This document shows, one piece after another, positions 10,466 through 21,228 of a DNA stretch of 64,000 nucleotides. Made by a program: the position numbers and the translations under genes. This DNA comes from Endotrypanum monterogeii (Eukaryota; Euglenozoa; Kinetoplastea; Trypanosomatida; Trypanosomatidae). The stretch is from positions 1 to 64,000 of the forward strand of contig CM007339.1 of assembly GCA_000333855.2 (NCBI GenBank), in the 5' to 3' direction. The notes beneath the pieces are model-generated. The model ran no database searches. It was given only the letters and a program-made list of their open reading frames with translations, and had not been told where the DNA came from. Position 1 is the stretch's first letter. Every line of letters starts with the position of its first letter.

Positions 10466-11779
10466 CTACAGCTTCGTGATGCGTTCTGCAAGGCGCAGGA
10501 AATTGCCCGGTACGAGACCCCGACGACCTTGAGTCGAGTAGTTCCCTTCTTCGACTGCCATAGCCTCGCACCAGCCGCCCTCGGAATAATCCTCCACGAC
10601 AAACTCGTCTCCCGCTCTGAAGCTCAACTGCGACCCATCAGCAGCCGGAGCGCGGTAGTCGTAAAGCGCATAGTATACTCGACGGAAACCGTTGCGATCA
10701 CGTTGCCGCGGTGCCTGCACGGATCTGTACAGGTCATTTGAGTTGCACGTCGACCCAGATGCCTCCGAGAGCAGCTCCCCTCTGTCCTGACCTTCGTCCG
10801 TCAACTGCGACTCAGCGTCGCTGGTGTGAAGGCTTATCTCATACTCATCCTGGCTGGCGAACTGTCCGTATGCACTCTCCCTTACGCCTTTGATGCGACG
10901 ACGAGCTTGGGGCGGCTTTGCACGCTGACGCGTGGCGATCCCGTAGACGATTTCACCCAAAATAAAGAGAGCAATGCACAGGAGCCACGTTCGCCACTTA
11001 CTGAGACCGTTGCTTGCGGCGGTGACAACCTGTTGGGTTCCTGAAGCACCTGTTGCCACGACTGGCGCCTTGGCTACCGCAGCACTGAGGGGGTAATTCG
11101 CACTCATTCCCATTCCTGGCATCCGCTCTTGTGTATTTGAGAAGGCACGCACAGCCTTCATGCTATAGTAGGTACCAAAGCACACGCCAAAAAGCTCCAT
11201 GGCAGAGCGAAGGCTCTGAACGAGGACGTTGGTTAAATGACCAGCGATTTCCATACGGGCCTGCAGACGCGCTTGACGGTGCTGCTCTCGCTGCTGCCGA
11301 ATGAGCTGCCGCTCTTTTTTGTGCTCTGCTTGGATGCGGCGGCTACGCTCTTCGGACGACTCGTTCAGCGGCGGCAACGGGGCGCCGTGCTGGACAATGG
11401 GGGATGCAAGCTGATTCGATTGCTCTGGCTGTTGCTGCAAGTTGAGTGGAGACTGAATACTGCTATTCTGGGCACCGTCGCCGTTGTTGGGGAGGCTGTT
11501 GAAGCCGCCAAGGTTGTAGTTGGGGGAAGAGCCATATTGGCTGGCTCTGCCGAAGCCGTTGAGGCCACTACCCATACCATAGGAGGAGGTTCCCATGAAA
11601 CCTGAACCCCCGTTCATGCCATTGCCGCCATACATGCCACCCATGCTACCCAACCCGCCGCCGTACATGCCGCCCAGGCCGCCACTATATGCGCTACTGC
11701 CCATGCCCAACCCGCCGCCCAGCATGTTGCTGCCGTACATGCCTCCTAGTCCGCCGCCGTACATTCCGCTGAGCATCAT
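10466..11779 (-). CDS. PEX13: Peroxin 13 (glycosomal docking protein, SH3 type)
   Basis: PEX13 docks cargo-loaded PEX5/PEX14 at the membrane of glycosomes, the peroxisome-type organelles that house glycolysis in trypanosomatids. The 437-residue protein starts with a YG/GM-rich low-complexity region (about 1-100). A charged helix follows (about 140-175), then a conserved hydrophobic stretch (180-215), a membrane segment at about 264-281 (WLLCIALFILGEIVYGI) and a C-terminal SH3 domain (about 366-437) with ALYDY and the VPGNFL terminal strand. It ends in TKL, a PTS1-like tripeptide that I recall being described for trypanosome PEX13.1. The start is the first of two adjacent ATGs; an upstream GTG-type extension would lie across the likely splice acceptor. 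Confidence 0.93.
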   Translation of the reverse strand: MMLSGMYGGGLGGMYGSNMLGGGLGMGSSAYSGGLGGMYGGGLGSMGGMYGGNGMNGGSGFMGTSSYGMGSGLNGFGRASQYGSSPNYNLGGFNSLPNNGDGAQNSSIQSPLNLQQQPEQSNQLASPIVQHGAPLPPLNESSEERSRRIQAEHKKERQLIRQQREQHRQARLQARMEIAGHLTNVLVQSLRSAMELFGVCFGTYYSMKAVRAFSNTQERMPGMGMSANYPLSAAVAKAPVVATGASGTQQVVTAASNGLSKWRTWLLCIALFILGEIVYGIATRQRAKPPQARRRIKGVRESAYGQFASQDEYEISLHTSDAESQLTDEGQDRGELLSEASGSTCNSNDLYRSVQAPRQRDRNGFRRVYYALYDYRAPAADGSQLSFRAGDEFVVEDYSEGGWCEAMAVEEGNYSTQGRRGLVPGNFLRLAERITKL

Positions 11780-12801
11780 GAGGGAGAGAGTCAAGAACTT
11801 AAACAATGTGAAAGAAACGGAACACACTAGAGCTCACTGGAGGAGTTCAACTCCTCCCCAAAACACTGCGAACTGCGTAGCCCACGCTTGAAGTGCGTGG
11901 GCAGCCGTACAGAACAAATTATGCACTGGTGCGTTGAAAAGAGGAAAAAGAGAAGAAAAAAAAAAGGGAAACTGAAGCATTTTTGTTGGTTAGAATTCCT
12001 AATTCATCGGCCATCAGGCATGGTGTTCATCGAACTATCCCTTTTAACCTCAATAACTCCCAGAAGTGATCTAGAAGCACGCGGCACTCGGCCTCTCCCA
12101 ACAATTCAACAACATGTGATTCAGTATAACGACATTTGGGTGGCGCAAGCCCACACCGTGGGTATTTTGCGTAGTAGCGTTTGACGTGACAAAGCATGAT
12201 CGTCTTGGCTGTACGCACCCTTCTTGCCTTTTCCATATGTCCTCCAACGTGACCGCATGAGAGAGGTTGCTGAACTCCTCTCACTGTTGGAAAACACGTG
12301 ACTAACTCGGAAAAAAAAAACAGCAGAGAGTTGTGTATTTTGTTTCTTTTTCCTGACTTTGCTTGTGTCTGAGTCGTGTGCGCAAGGACGCGCTGAGCTC
12401 ATTGAAGCTCGCCCCTGAGAATTCTTTTCAGAGAAATGTAGAGGAAAAAAATGAGAGATGACAGAAACAAAAAGTTTGTGCGCCTGGCGTGTAGGAAAGT
12501 TGAAGAATACACAGAAAGACGCCCACACACATATTTTAGATTACATCAGCTGTGCTTCGGCCTCTTCAACAGTTCCGCCTGCGAGATGAGTCGGAGTGGG
12601 AGAGGAAGAGGATAAAACAGACAAGAAGAGCGCAGACGACGGCGCAGTTTGGGTAGAAAGAAAGGGGGGAATCAGCAACAACAAACAGCCATCTAGAACC
12701 AAACATACAAAAGCGATACAAAATATCCACAAGGGAGAGCAAAATGCACAAAATGCAGGTGAAAGAAAAAGACATGAAAGTGAGTGGAACGAAAGGGAAG
12801 G
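11780..12801. other. Intergenic region
   Basis: No gene is seen. A pyrimidine tract on the minus strand just upstream of PEX13 (about 11800-11822) ends in an AG near 11800 and is a candidate trans-splice acceptor. Further A-runs occur near 11956-11965 and 12309-12320. Confidence 0.55.
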
Positions 12802-14100
12802 CTAAAGCTTCCAGTCGTCCAGGTTAATGACTTTCCCAGAGCTCTTTGCAGCACGCAACGCCTCTAGCTTCGCTTTCATCTCTGCTTCGATACGATCGGT
12901 CTCTTTTCGCATAGCAGACACTTCTTCCTCGTGCTTGCGTCGCTCCGACATCATCTGGGCAATCACGCGCTTCCGCTGCTCTCCCAACTCAGCTGTCGTG
13001 CGGGTGCGCTCCTGCTCTGCAGCGTCCGCCTCTTTTCGGCGCTGCTGCTCGAGCTCTTTTTCCATTTCTAATGCTCGCTGCTCCTCCTCGCGCTGCCGCG
13101 TCTCCTCGTGCATGCGTTTCTCAGCCAAGACACGCTCGCTGGCCTCACGGAGCGCCTGCTGTTCCTGCGCCTGTCGCACTTTCGCGTCTGCCCGGCGCAC
13201 TGCCTCCGCGAGTTCCAGTTCGCGCTGCCTGTGAGCCATGTCCCGTGTGTAGCGGTGCTCTGCTTCCATATTCTTCATCTCGGCCCTCTCTTCTGCTAGA
13301 CGGCGACGCTCCTCTGCCAGTTCACGCTTTTGAGACGCCAAATCACGCAGATGACGCTCTACGTCTGCCTGCTGCCCACGCTGTACCTCAGCGTATGCCT
13401 CCATACGTGCCTTTTGCTCTGCCGCTCTCTGCTCCTGCGCTTCGGCCTCGTGAGCACGCCTGAACATATCGCGCTCCTGATCGCGCTTCTCCTTGGCCTG
13501 CCTCATCTCTTCTTCACGCTCCTTCTCGCGGCGGCGCTGCATGTCGCGCCACTCTTCAGCCCTGCGCAGCTCCTCGCGTTCAAGATTTTTAGCATACTCG
13601 GCCTTTGCCCTCGTCACCTCTTCGGCCCGTCGCAGCTCCTCTTGTTTTTTTTTAAACCACTCGGCAAAGCTGCCTTCGGTGCTGTTACCACGGAATCCAC
13701 CCTCTGGGGTACCGGAGAAGGGATTCTTCTTGTATTGCTCATAAGCATCTTTGAATAGCTGCTCGTCAGTAGCAAAACGCGGCTTGCGCGAGCCCCCGGC
13801 GTCGGCGCCGTCGGAGGACGACGGGTAGGCGGCGGGAGACGGCGGCTTCGGAGCTGCTTGGTGAAACGGTCGAGGGGCAATGCCGCGCTGCTGCCGCATC
13901 AACTCGCGATCATAAGCGGAGCGCTTAGTTGGGTCATTGAGTGTCTGGTATGCGTTTACAACTAATTTAAAAATTGCTTCTCCGTCGGGGTTCTTGTCAG
14001 GGTGCAACTGGAGCGCCTTTAGTTTGTATGCCTTCCGAATTGCATCCTTGTTTGCAGTACGTGCTATGCCCAAGATGGTGTAGTAGTCTTGTTTATCCAT
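12802..14100 (-). CDS. J-domain protein (type III) with long charged helix
   Basis: This HSP70 co-chaperone has 432 residues. The N-terminal J domain (about 4-68) contains YYTILGI, the catalytic HPD at 33-35 that stimulates HSP70 ATPase, and the AYDRE end of helix III. There is no G/F region or zinc finger, so it is class III. After a Pro/Ser linker and an SGTPEGGFRGNSTEGSFAEWF-like segment, residues 160-420 are one long Arg/Glu/Ala-rich helix, probably a coiled coil or single alpha-helix. Upstream of 14100 the frame continues only to a GTG. No signal peptide or membrane segment is seen, so it is probably cytosolic. The client is unknown. Confidence 0.92.
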   Translation of the reverse strand: MDKQDYYTILGIARTANKDAIRKAYKLKALQLHPDKNPDGEAIFKLVVNAYQTLNDPTKRSAYDRELMRQQRGIAPRPFHQAAPKPPSPAAYPSSSDGADAGGSRKPRFATDEQLFKDAYEQYKKNPFSGTPEGGFRGNSTEGSFAEWFKKKQEELRRAEEVTRAKAEYAKNLEREELRRAEEWRDMQRRREKEREEEMRQAKEKRDQERDMFRRAHEAEAQEQRAAEQKARMEAYAEVQRGQQADVERHLRDLASQKRELAEERRRLAEERAEMKNMEAEHRYTRDMAHRQRELELAEAVRRADAKVRQAQEQQALREASERVLAEKRMHEETRQREEEQRALEMEKELEQQRRKEADAAEQERTRTTAELGEQRKRVIAQMMSERRKHEEEVSAMRKETDRIEAEMKAKLEALRAAKSSGKVINLDDWKL

Positions 14101-14821
14101 GGCTTTGCACGATGACACGCATTTCCGGGAGTGGTTCGAGGGTGCAAATGGGAGACCTAGAAGTCACCCAGACAAAGCACTGAGTGCGATGATGGCGGCA
14201 GGGGAAAAATTCACCGGAGAAAAAAAAATAAGCAAACAAATGCACCTGGCGGAGTGAAGTCAAGAGAGAGAATTTGCGGGTGTGAGAAGTAGAAAAAAAA
14301 GAAGTATCTGGAAGCATTGCCGCGCTCACCGAAGTGCTAGCGATGGAACAGAGTCGGACCAATAGACTGAACGGTGCAAGGCAGCACTAGTGATCTCTAC
14401 ATGGTAAAGTAGTTGTCTGTACGATCCAAGAACAAAAAAAAAATATGTAGTGCGTACATCTCGAGCGTTTCAACCGAAGAACAAAAAAAAGAGCCCACGC
14501 ATGAGCACAGGCAAGTGCCCTCACAACATATCAGTAACGCAGTCTCACCACAGACACGAGTCTATGCGTGCATCTTCGCAAAGATATGCACCCCAACAGG
14601 TTCTTAGGTAAACGTGCATCACACTAGACACACAGTAAATCCGAGGTGATGGGCCGAGAGATGTTGTGCAATCATGGACGGCCCTCCGCTTTGGATTAGT
14701 CAGCATTTTTTCTTCCCTCTCTTTTCTCAGGCAGAAATGTTAACAGGGGCATCTGCATATTTCGACCACGGCGGAAGTGAGGGGGAAAGGCACACATGCC
14801 CACAATACCGAGCGACGATGT
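14101..14821. other. Intergenic region
   Basis: No gene is seen. A-runs at about 14220-14229, 14293-14300 and 14434-14443 are pyrimidine tracts on the coding strand. Confidence 0.6.
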
Positions 14822-16027
14822 TTACTCTACCGTCTCTGATGGGTCAATCTTCGTCTCTCCCTCGCTTTCTCCCTGGGGATCGAGCTCATCCAAAAGTCGC
14901 ATTGCATCCTTCAGCGCCATTGGAAGGCGTGAGAGCATGAATAGAACGGCGCCTCCGAGGACTAAGGTTTCTCCCCACATTCCGATATACTGGTGTAAAA
15001 GCTCTAGCCACATAATAATCATCCGGTGCTTGAAGGTTCCTAGGGCGACATCCTGCCCCCAGCCACCGTGGCGGGAGCTAATATGACGCATCTGCTCCGG
15101 TGGCTTTGCCCCGTAAAGGAGGTAGTACTTGCGTGCATCAGGATTCTCGATGATCTCATAAGCGTCCTTCAGCTCCTCTAGAGCCATATTGCGGTCTTCC
15201 TCGTTGTCCTCCATCTCCAAAATTTGCCGACGCTTCTCCTCGTACTTTTTCTTCAGTTGAGAGGGAGTAGTCGACCGCATCGACTTAGTATCCTTCGCGT
15301 CGAGGAGAACACCAAACAACTCTCGATCCACTTGCGAAGTCAGCTTGCTGTAAGCAAGCTCGATCTGTTTATTCTGTGCTTCACAAGTGCGACCACAGTG
15401 AACTAGTTGATTTTGCTTCTCTTGATGATCGTGAAATGCCTTCTTTATTTGCTGTCGGACCTGATAGTTCTCACGACGGCGCTCCTTATCAGGGTCTTTG
15501 GCTGCATTACTCGACTTGCCTGCTTCCTCAGACGTGTTGATATCACGTGAACCAGTTTTGTGTGAGAGGTCGAGACGGCCTGCGACGCCGAGAACGTTGT
15601 AGTAGCCTTCCAACTCCTCAGAGTCCACTGCGCGCTCAGGGTTTAGGTGTTCGCCAAAGCCCTTCCCAGACTCCACCTGGGGCACCTCCAGGTTGTACTC
15701 CTCATCGTACTTGAAAAGAGTTAGCAAGAGAATGGCAACGATAATGAGTACACCAAAGAAGTAGCGAAAGCACCTACCGGAGTCCTCGTGACGCTCCACC
15801 AGTTCGTTCCACTCGGCCTGTGTAATAACACCACGGTTGGGATCTCGGATGCGCACTGAATAGCCCCCGTTTCCGTACAAGGCGTTTCCCTGCCGTGTAC
15901 CGCCCATGTTCCGCATGAGAGCTTGTCGCGCAATGAGGTCCTGTTGTACTCGTGCAGCACTCTCCTCCAACCTGGCGCGTCGGTTCATCGTCTGCTGCTG
16001 CCGCACCTGGGCTGCTTTGGGTTTCAT
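14822..16027 (-). CDS. Membrane protein with two degenerate J-like regions
   Basis: The product has 401 residues. A basic helical N-terminus is followed by a membrane segment at about 88-105 (YFFGVLIIVAILLLTLF) and a second hydrophobic region at about 350-367. Between them are two stretches that read like J domains. The first begins with YYNVLGV at 142 and has AYSKLTSQVDRELFGVLLD near 225-243. The second is LKKKYEEK (258) to LKDAYEIIENPDARKYYLLYG (286-306). Neither has the HPD triad; the first has HDH where HPD would be expected, with a long insertion before it. It is probably a non-canonical J-like protein of an internal membrane, perhaps a scaffold rather than an HSP70 activator. A Sec63-like role is possible but unproven. 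The start ATG at 16027 is the first in frame. Confidence 0.82.
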   Translation of the reverse strand: MKPKAAQVRQQQTMNRRARLEESAARVQQDLIARQALMRNMGGTRQGNALYGNGGYSVRIRDPNRGVITQAEWNELVERHEDSGRCFRYFFGVLIIVAILLLTLFKYDEEYNLEVPQVESGKGFGEHLNPERAVDSEELEGYYNVLGVAGRLDLSHKTGSRDINTSEEAGKSSNAAKDPDKERRRENYQVRQQIKKAFHDHQEKQNQLVHCGRTCEAQNKQIELAYSKLTSQVDRELFGVLLDAKDTKSMRSTTPSQLKKKYEEKRRQILEMEDNEEDRNMALEELKDAYEIIENPDARKYYLLYGAKPPEQMRHISSRHGGWGQDVALGTFKHRMIIMWLELLHQYIGMWGETLVLGGAVLFMLSRLPMALKDAMRLLDELDPQGESEGETKIDPSETVE

Positions 16028-17912
16028 CAGGCGGAAATAGTCTTATTCGGATTGTATGTGGATCTGTGCCGAAGACACCGCTATACGCCTCCCTTTCAGG
16101 AAAGGGGCGGAGAAGGGGGACGGGGGGTGGAGTGTGGTGGGGCGGTAGGCCTGCCAGACAGGCCCTGCTAAAAGAACAGTCGACTGTATTCTCCTCTTTG
16201 AATCTCCACCACAAAAATGTCGGTCAGATTTTGGTGAATCACAAGAGGAGAGCGTAGACACGACAGAATGATACGGTTCTTTAATTAGAGTGTCGTGTGT
16301 CCCCGTGCAATGCTGTAAAACTCCGAAGGTCAGGGAGATGCCAAATGCGAGTTTTGGAAATGTAGGTAGAGTGTTTTGTCGTGTGTATATGTGTGTTTGT
16401 TTTTGTTGAGTTGCTCCCAATTACTGCCTTTCCTCTTTTTTTTTTTTGAGAGTTGTTGGGCAGAAATGTTTTTTTTTTTTCAGGGACCCACAGAAGTGAA
16501 TGCACTGCGCTGGGCGGGAAGTAACCATGCATTTCGGTTTTTAGATGAACATGTGAGTCAAGACGCAAGGTGTGCAGACGCGGGTAACGAAGCAGATGAA
16601 GAAATGAGTTTTAAGGGTCTGACAGGTGCATAAATCATCAACTATACTCGGTTGCGGGAGCACTTGATGGAAAAATTTGTCGTTGGCACTACGGGCATCT
16701 ACTGCGAAAAGTTGGTCAAGGAAATGTGTCTTTTCAAAACGTTGCGACTGACCGAGATGTACCGTATTTTTTTATCAGAGGCATCACAGGGAGGCCGATT
16801 GAAGGACCTCCAATTCCTCATGACTGCGCTACTTGATTTGTACCCAAAGAATCAAAAGATAAGGTTGTGCCGGTCCCCATTACGAACGCAAGACGGACAT
16901 GCGAAAGAACGGGAGAGAGAAAACGTACGACACCTGCATTGCTGCGAGAGAGAATACCTCTCGGGTGCCAGCCGATTTCCCTCTCCTCGCGTTACTATCA
17001 CACAACACCTACATTTGCCGATAACGTTTGGTTTCTTCTTTATTCGGTCCTAACTTTCGCGCGCTCGTCTCCGCTTTTTTTGTTATGTGAGGGTGAATGA
17101 GCCATGAGGGGAAAGCACCGCTCGTTTGTAGCCGTCAATTACAGCCTCGTCACAAAAATGCGGGGGGTGCATGAAAGAGATATAGTTTCGATTATCTCGC
17201 AGACGTTAGAGGAGACAAAAAACTTTTCGATTTCCTCTCCGTTATCATTCAAAAAATATATATATGATCACACAAAGACATGAGACGGAAAAAAAAAACG
17301 AGCAACTTATGGAGCCAAGCTGCGAGACGAGGAGAAACGGTGCCTGTATACGTAGCTGTGTTGCGGTGCGTCTTTGTATATGTCTTTTTTTTTATAATGG
17401 AAACTACACGAGGAGTGCCGTCTGCACAAGGACCAGTGCATATATAATGCGTTGATCAGTTTGCACTACCACCTTGCTGCGCCATCCCCACTTGCCTCTG
17501 CAGCGCACACTTTTTTTACGCGTCTGTTAGATCGTTGCCAAACAAAAAAAAAAAGAAGCCAAGAAAGAAAACCAGAAAGGTGTGTCGTTCTGTCCTCCTC
17601 ATCGGTGCTTTCGTGTGACCTTTTTTGACCACCCATTGCGCATCAGCATCTGTACGACTCATCTCCCCTTTTGTCTCGATTACACAACACAGCACACGTC
17701 CCTACACAGCCGGGCACATGTACACACCGTGGACATCTTCCATCCCACCCTCGAAGGCGCCACGTAGACATCTTTTCGCTACAAGAAAAGTTTTATGACG
17801 TGTGCCTGACTTCACCTGTCCACCTTCCACAAACAACATCAGAAGTCGCACTCAAAGGAGCAGCAGGGCTGCATCTGTCAAATGAGCGTCTCGTGGGGAA
17901 GGCAGCGCCAGT
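16028..17912. other. Intergenic region
   Basis: This 1.9-kb stretch has no supported gene. Poly-T runs on the plus strand occur at about 16437-16446 and 16469-16480. A plus-strand open frame within 16652-17053 has protein-like composition in its first half (see findings) but no recognised homology, and its strand disagrees with the cluster. Confidence 0.55.
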
Positions 17913-18869
17913 CTACGCCGCTCGTGGGACGTTCTTGTAGTAGCCAGTGACGACGCAGTGGTCCCGCTCGAAAGGCTCTAGCGACACCTGCTCCTTCGGG
18001 CGGAGGCCGGAGTCCTTCAACTTCTGTACTTCCGATGCAAAGACAGCTGCCGGGTCAGCCGTGGAATCAATGCAGTTCGCCTTGATCGAAATCACAAAAC
18101 CACCGTTCTCCTTCAAAAAGTGCTGCGCGTTGAGGGCTAGAATGCGAGCCTGATCGGGCTGGGCAACGTCCATAAAGATGCAGTCCACCAGACGGGGAAT
18201 TAGCATTCGATACTTTTGGGGGTAGCGAGCATCCTCCAGGATAGGGACAATGTTGCTGCGGCGCTTAGTCATCTCCTCCAGGTCACGTCCGCTGCGGTGC
18301 GAGAATTCTACCGCATACACAACGCCCTCAGGCCCGACAAGGTCCGAGACGTGGCTAACGGTGGTGCCACTGGCCGCACCGAGGTACAGCACTGCAGAAC
18401 CAGGTTCCATGTATATGCTTGCTACGCCAGCGTAAATGGCGGACGCTAGCTTGGAGCGGTATGGATTCCACACGCGAAATTCGTGCGATTCACTCTCTCC
18501 AGCCACAGTTCCGTTGACGCGCTTCTCGCTGTAGACCGATACACCGGGGACCAGCGACCTGGTAGAGAGCGTGTCCTTGCCAGCCAAGAGGTAGCAGCCG
18601 TTGAAGCGAGCATGTGGGTGGAAAATGTTGCCCTTCGGCGCGCCAGCGCCTCCACGACCCCCGCGACCACCGCCGCGACCACCCCCACGACCACCACCAC
18701 GACCACCCGCACCACGACCGCCACCTCGACCGCCACCACGGCTACCACCGCCGCGACCACCAGCACCGAAGCCACCGCGGCTGCCGCCACCGAAGCCACC
18801 GCGACCGCCCCCACCACCACCACGGCCGCCGCCGCCACGTCCACCGAAGCCACCACGTCCTCCACGCAT
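17913..18869 (-). CDS. NOP1: Fibrillarin (nucleolar 2'-O-methyltransferase)
   Basis: This is the catalytic subunit of box C/D snoRNPs, which methylates rRNA ribose 2'-OH using S-adenosylmethionine in the nucleolus. The 318-residue protein has an N-terminal glycine/arginine-rich domain (about 1-78), then the conserved core: [12 protein letters not shown] (about 83-94), [12 protein letters not shown] (134-145), the SAM-binding motif [14 protein letters not shown] (161-174) and [13 protein letters not shown] (228-240). Length and order match eukaryotic fibrillarin. The ATG at 18869 begins directly with the RGG repeats. A minus-strand pyrimidine tract with an AG at about 18882-18881 lies 11 bases upstream and is a plausible trans-splice site. 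Confidence 0.97.
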   Translation of the reverse strand: MRGGRGGFGGRGGGGRGGGGGGRGGFGGGSRGGFGAGGRGGGSRGGGRGGGRGAGGRGGGRGGGRGGGRGGRGGAGAPKGNIFHPHARFNGCYLLAGKDTLSTRSLVPGVSVYSEKRVNGTVAGESESHEFRVWNPYRSKLASAIYAGVASIYMEPGSAVLYLGAASGTTVSHVSDLVGPEGVVYAVEFSHRSGRDLEEMTKRRSNIVPILEDARYPQKYRMLIPRLVDCIFMDVAQPDQARILALNAQHFLKENGGFVISIKANCIDSTADPAAVFASEVQKLKDSGLRPKEQVSLEPFERDHCVVTGYYKNVPRAA

Positions 18870-20361
18870 AGTTGCCAGGTCTTAAAAAGGGGAAAGTTAG
18901 TGAGCGAGCGTATCTTACTGCCTCTCTCTCGACTCGATATGTGAAGAGAAAAAGGCGAGAAAAACGTGAGGAGATATCCTGCAAGTGTGTGTGTGTGCGT
19001 GACTGTGTCTGTCTGCGTGTTTGTAAGTATGTATGTGTGTAAATGCTCGCCACCCTATGTGTAGACCTAAACGACTACAAAAAAAAAAAGTGTGTTCATT
19101 AGTCCGAAGGTAAAAGTGAGTGTATGAATGAGCATTTAGACAATTGAAAAGACAAAAAGCAAGGAGGAATGATAACCGCGCGCGGCTTGCCAGAAGGACG
19201 TGCCCGCACATAGCGCATCAGGTAGCAGAGAAGAGCATTTAAAAAGCCCCTGCTTCCCCTTCCCAGCCTCACATTTTGCATCAGCACCCTCTACATCCTG
19301 CCTCTTCGACGGAGCTCACCTCTGCATGAAACAACATAAATTTTTGAAAGCGCGTTCTGTAGAGTGACTAACCCCGCACCTCCCACCCTGCCCGCACACA
19401 CGCAACCATTATGCTAATGAAACACCGAAGTACATCGGTAGCGATTTGGGAATGGAAATGATGGCACGACTGCACCCCGAGGGGGAGCGGTTCGTTTCTG
19501 GTTCTTTGATGGGTTTGGAGTTGAGGTGATCCGAGAAAGATGCATATGACGAACAGACTAACTAGATGAAAGGAAATTATTGGGAAAGGCCAGCAGGTCA
19601 AGAAGAGCGCCACCACCCCTGCCCTTTTCTCGCATCTTTCTCTGTCCGCTACCAGCACCAGATGCGCAAACAGGGAACATATCGCTGATCGAAAAAAAAA
19701 AGAGAATCATCGAGAGAACAAACCAAGGAGTGTATGCGTACTGCCAACGGTTTGTTTGGGGGGAGAAAACTATATGGACAATGTGTTGGCGCACATTAAA
19801 TCCACGAGAACAACAAAGTGAGCCAACAAAGAGAGATACGCGCGCACACATTTTTCACACCCCCAGACACGCTATATTGTCAAATAAATTCGGCAAGCAG
19901 ACGTGTGCGCGAGACAGCGAACTCGCGGAGACCCCCCGCTTTGCCTTTCCCTATTTCGTCATTTTTCAGCCTGTTGGGAGACAGCCGAAAAGTACGGAAA
20001 GCTGATCATCAATTTTATTCACCTAGCTGGGAGCAACAAATGTCGAGTTGTAAGGGAAAGCACAGGTCAAGCGCACGACAAGAGCAAAGGACAGTGTTGC
20101 CGTAACTCACCCTAGGGCAAAAAAAAAAAGACAGGGGAGAGAGTAGACCCCCCCCCTTTTCACCTCAAAAAAAAAAACTCATCTCGCGTCGCCTTCCCTC
20201 ATTACAGGCAGCACAGAAGAACGAAGAAAGTGAATACACCACGTGGAGATGGACCCATATCCCCACACATGAAAAAAAGAAATAGAGGAGAAAACACCAA
20301 CGAAAAATCTACAAGGACAACGAGATCGGAGGCTGCCGAGGAGCAGTCATGTGGCAGGAGC
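18870..20361. other. Intergenic region
   Basis: No gene is seen. There are TG/GT-rich stretches near 18985-19042, A-runs near 19078-19089, 19692-19701, 20118-20129 and 20167-20177, and a C-run at 20149-20156. Short open frames here are repeat-driven. Confidence 0.55.
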
Positions 20362-21228
20362 TTATTTCTTGTCGGGCGATGTGTTCAGCGCGGCAAGCAC
20401 CGAGCGCATCTGCTCAGTGCTTTTGGAGTGCTGGTTCGGCCTCTGTAAGTCCACCAGCATACCTACACCATCCCAAACGGCACCGCTTTTTTTGTTATCG
20501 CTAATCTTTTTGGCATCTACCTGTTGCTCCTTCTTGTGTTTTTCCTTGGCAATCATAACTTCCTCCTCTCGTTTCTCTATGAGAGCTCGGAGGTACTCCT
20601 GCGCCGCAGCGGTGATCTTTGCCTCTTTTTCCTTTGTAACCGCATCCATTGCGGCGGTACGACCGGCGATCTGCTTATTCAGAGCATCCACATTGGATGT
20701 CGCCGTGGCAGAGGACTTCTGTGGCGGCGTAGGTGAGCGCTTAGCCGAGCCGTCGGTCGAAGAGGAGGAGATAACTTTATCCGACGACTGCTGCGTGGCG
20801 TGGGGATCGGTGTGCAAGTCGGAATTTTTCTCAGGGATGATGGAAGCCGGAGGATATGCTCCGTTCCCTGAAGGAAGTGAGAGATTTACCGTCGCTGCGC
20901 CAGAAGCAAAATTGTGTGATGATGCGCTTCGCACGTTCTGAACATCATCGCAGTCATTCCAGGGGGCTTTCACGGGAGCTGCAACGACCGGTTGCGGGTT
21001 GGACGACACTCCGGCGTCCGATGTTTCCGACAGTACCGAGTAGGGCTGCGACTGCGGGACCTGGTCCACGTGCACTGACGACGGCACTGGAGATGTGTTG
21101 TGCCCTTGCATCAATCCAGGAAGATGCGGACTGTCTGTAGAATCACGGAACGGAAAGCCCGAGTTATTCAGGGCTGAGCCTGGCAAGGCGGCGGAGGGGA
21201 GCGATGAATCTGGAAAAACGGCCTGCAT
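20362..21228 (-). CDS. Clathrin light chain, divergent
   Basis: Predicted light chain of the clathrin triskelion in vesicle coats. The 288-residue protein is mostly disordered and Ser/Pro-rich (1-175). A charged coiled coil follows (about 178-245, with EKEAKITAAAQEYLRALIEKR), and then a C-terminal block with W252 and DGVGMLVDLQ, ending in KSTEQMRSVLAALN. By eye this block aligns with the C-terminus of animal clathrin light chains (a tryptophan, then SRMRSVL). The EED/calcineurin-like N-terminal motif of animal light chains is not evident. The frame extends 34 codons upstream, but that part is a translated pyrimidine tract containing a likely splice acceptor, so I start at 21228. It is the best match rather than a certain one. 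Confidence 0.8.
   Translation of the reverse strand: MQAVFPDSSLPSAALPGSALNNSGFPFRDSTDSPHLPGLMQGHNTSPVPSSVHVDQVPQSQPYSVLSETSDAGVSSNPQPVVAAPVKAPWNDCDDVQNVRSASSHNFASGAATVNLSLPSGNGAYPPASIIPEKNSDLHTDPHATQQSSDKVISSSSTDGSAKRSPTPPQKSSATATSNVDALNKQIAGRTAAMDAVTKEKEAKITAAAQEYLRALIEKREEEVMIAKEKHKKEQQVDAKKISDNKKSGAVWDGVGMLVDLQRPNQHSKSTEQMRSVLAALNTSPDKK

Noticed and set aside
14101..14118. Upstream extension of the J-domain gene, and likewise of the Qc-SNARE, R/E/D-repeat and derlin genes
   Set aside because: The extensions begin at GTG or TTG, not ATG; family starts match the first in-frame ATG.
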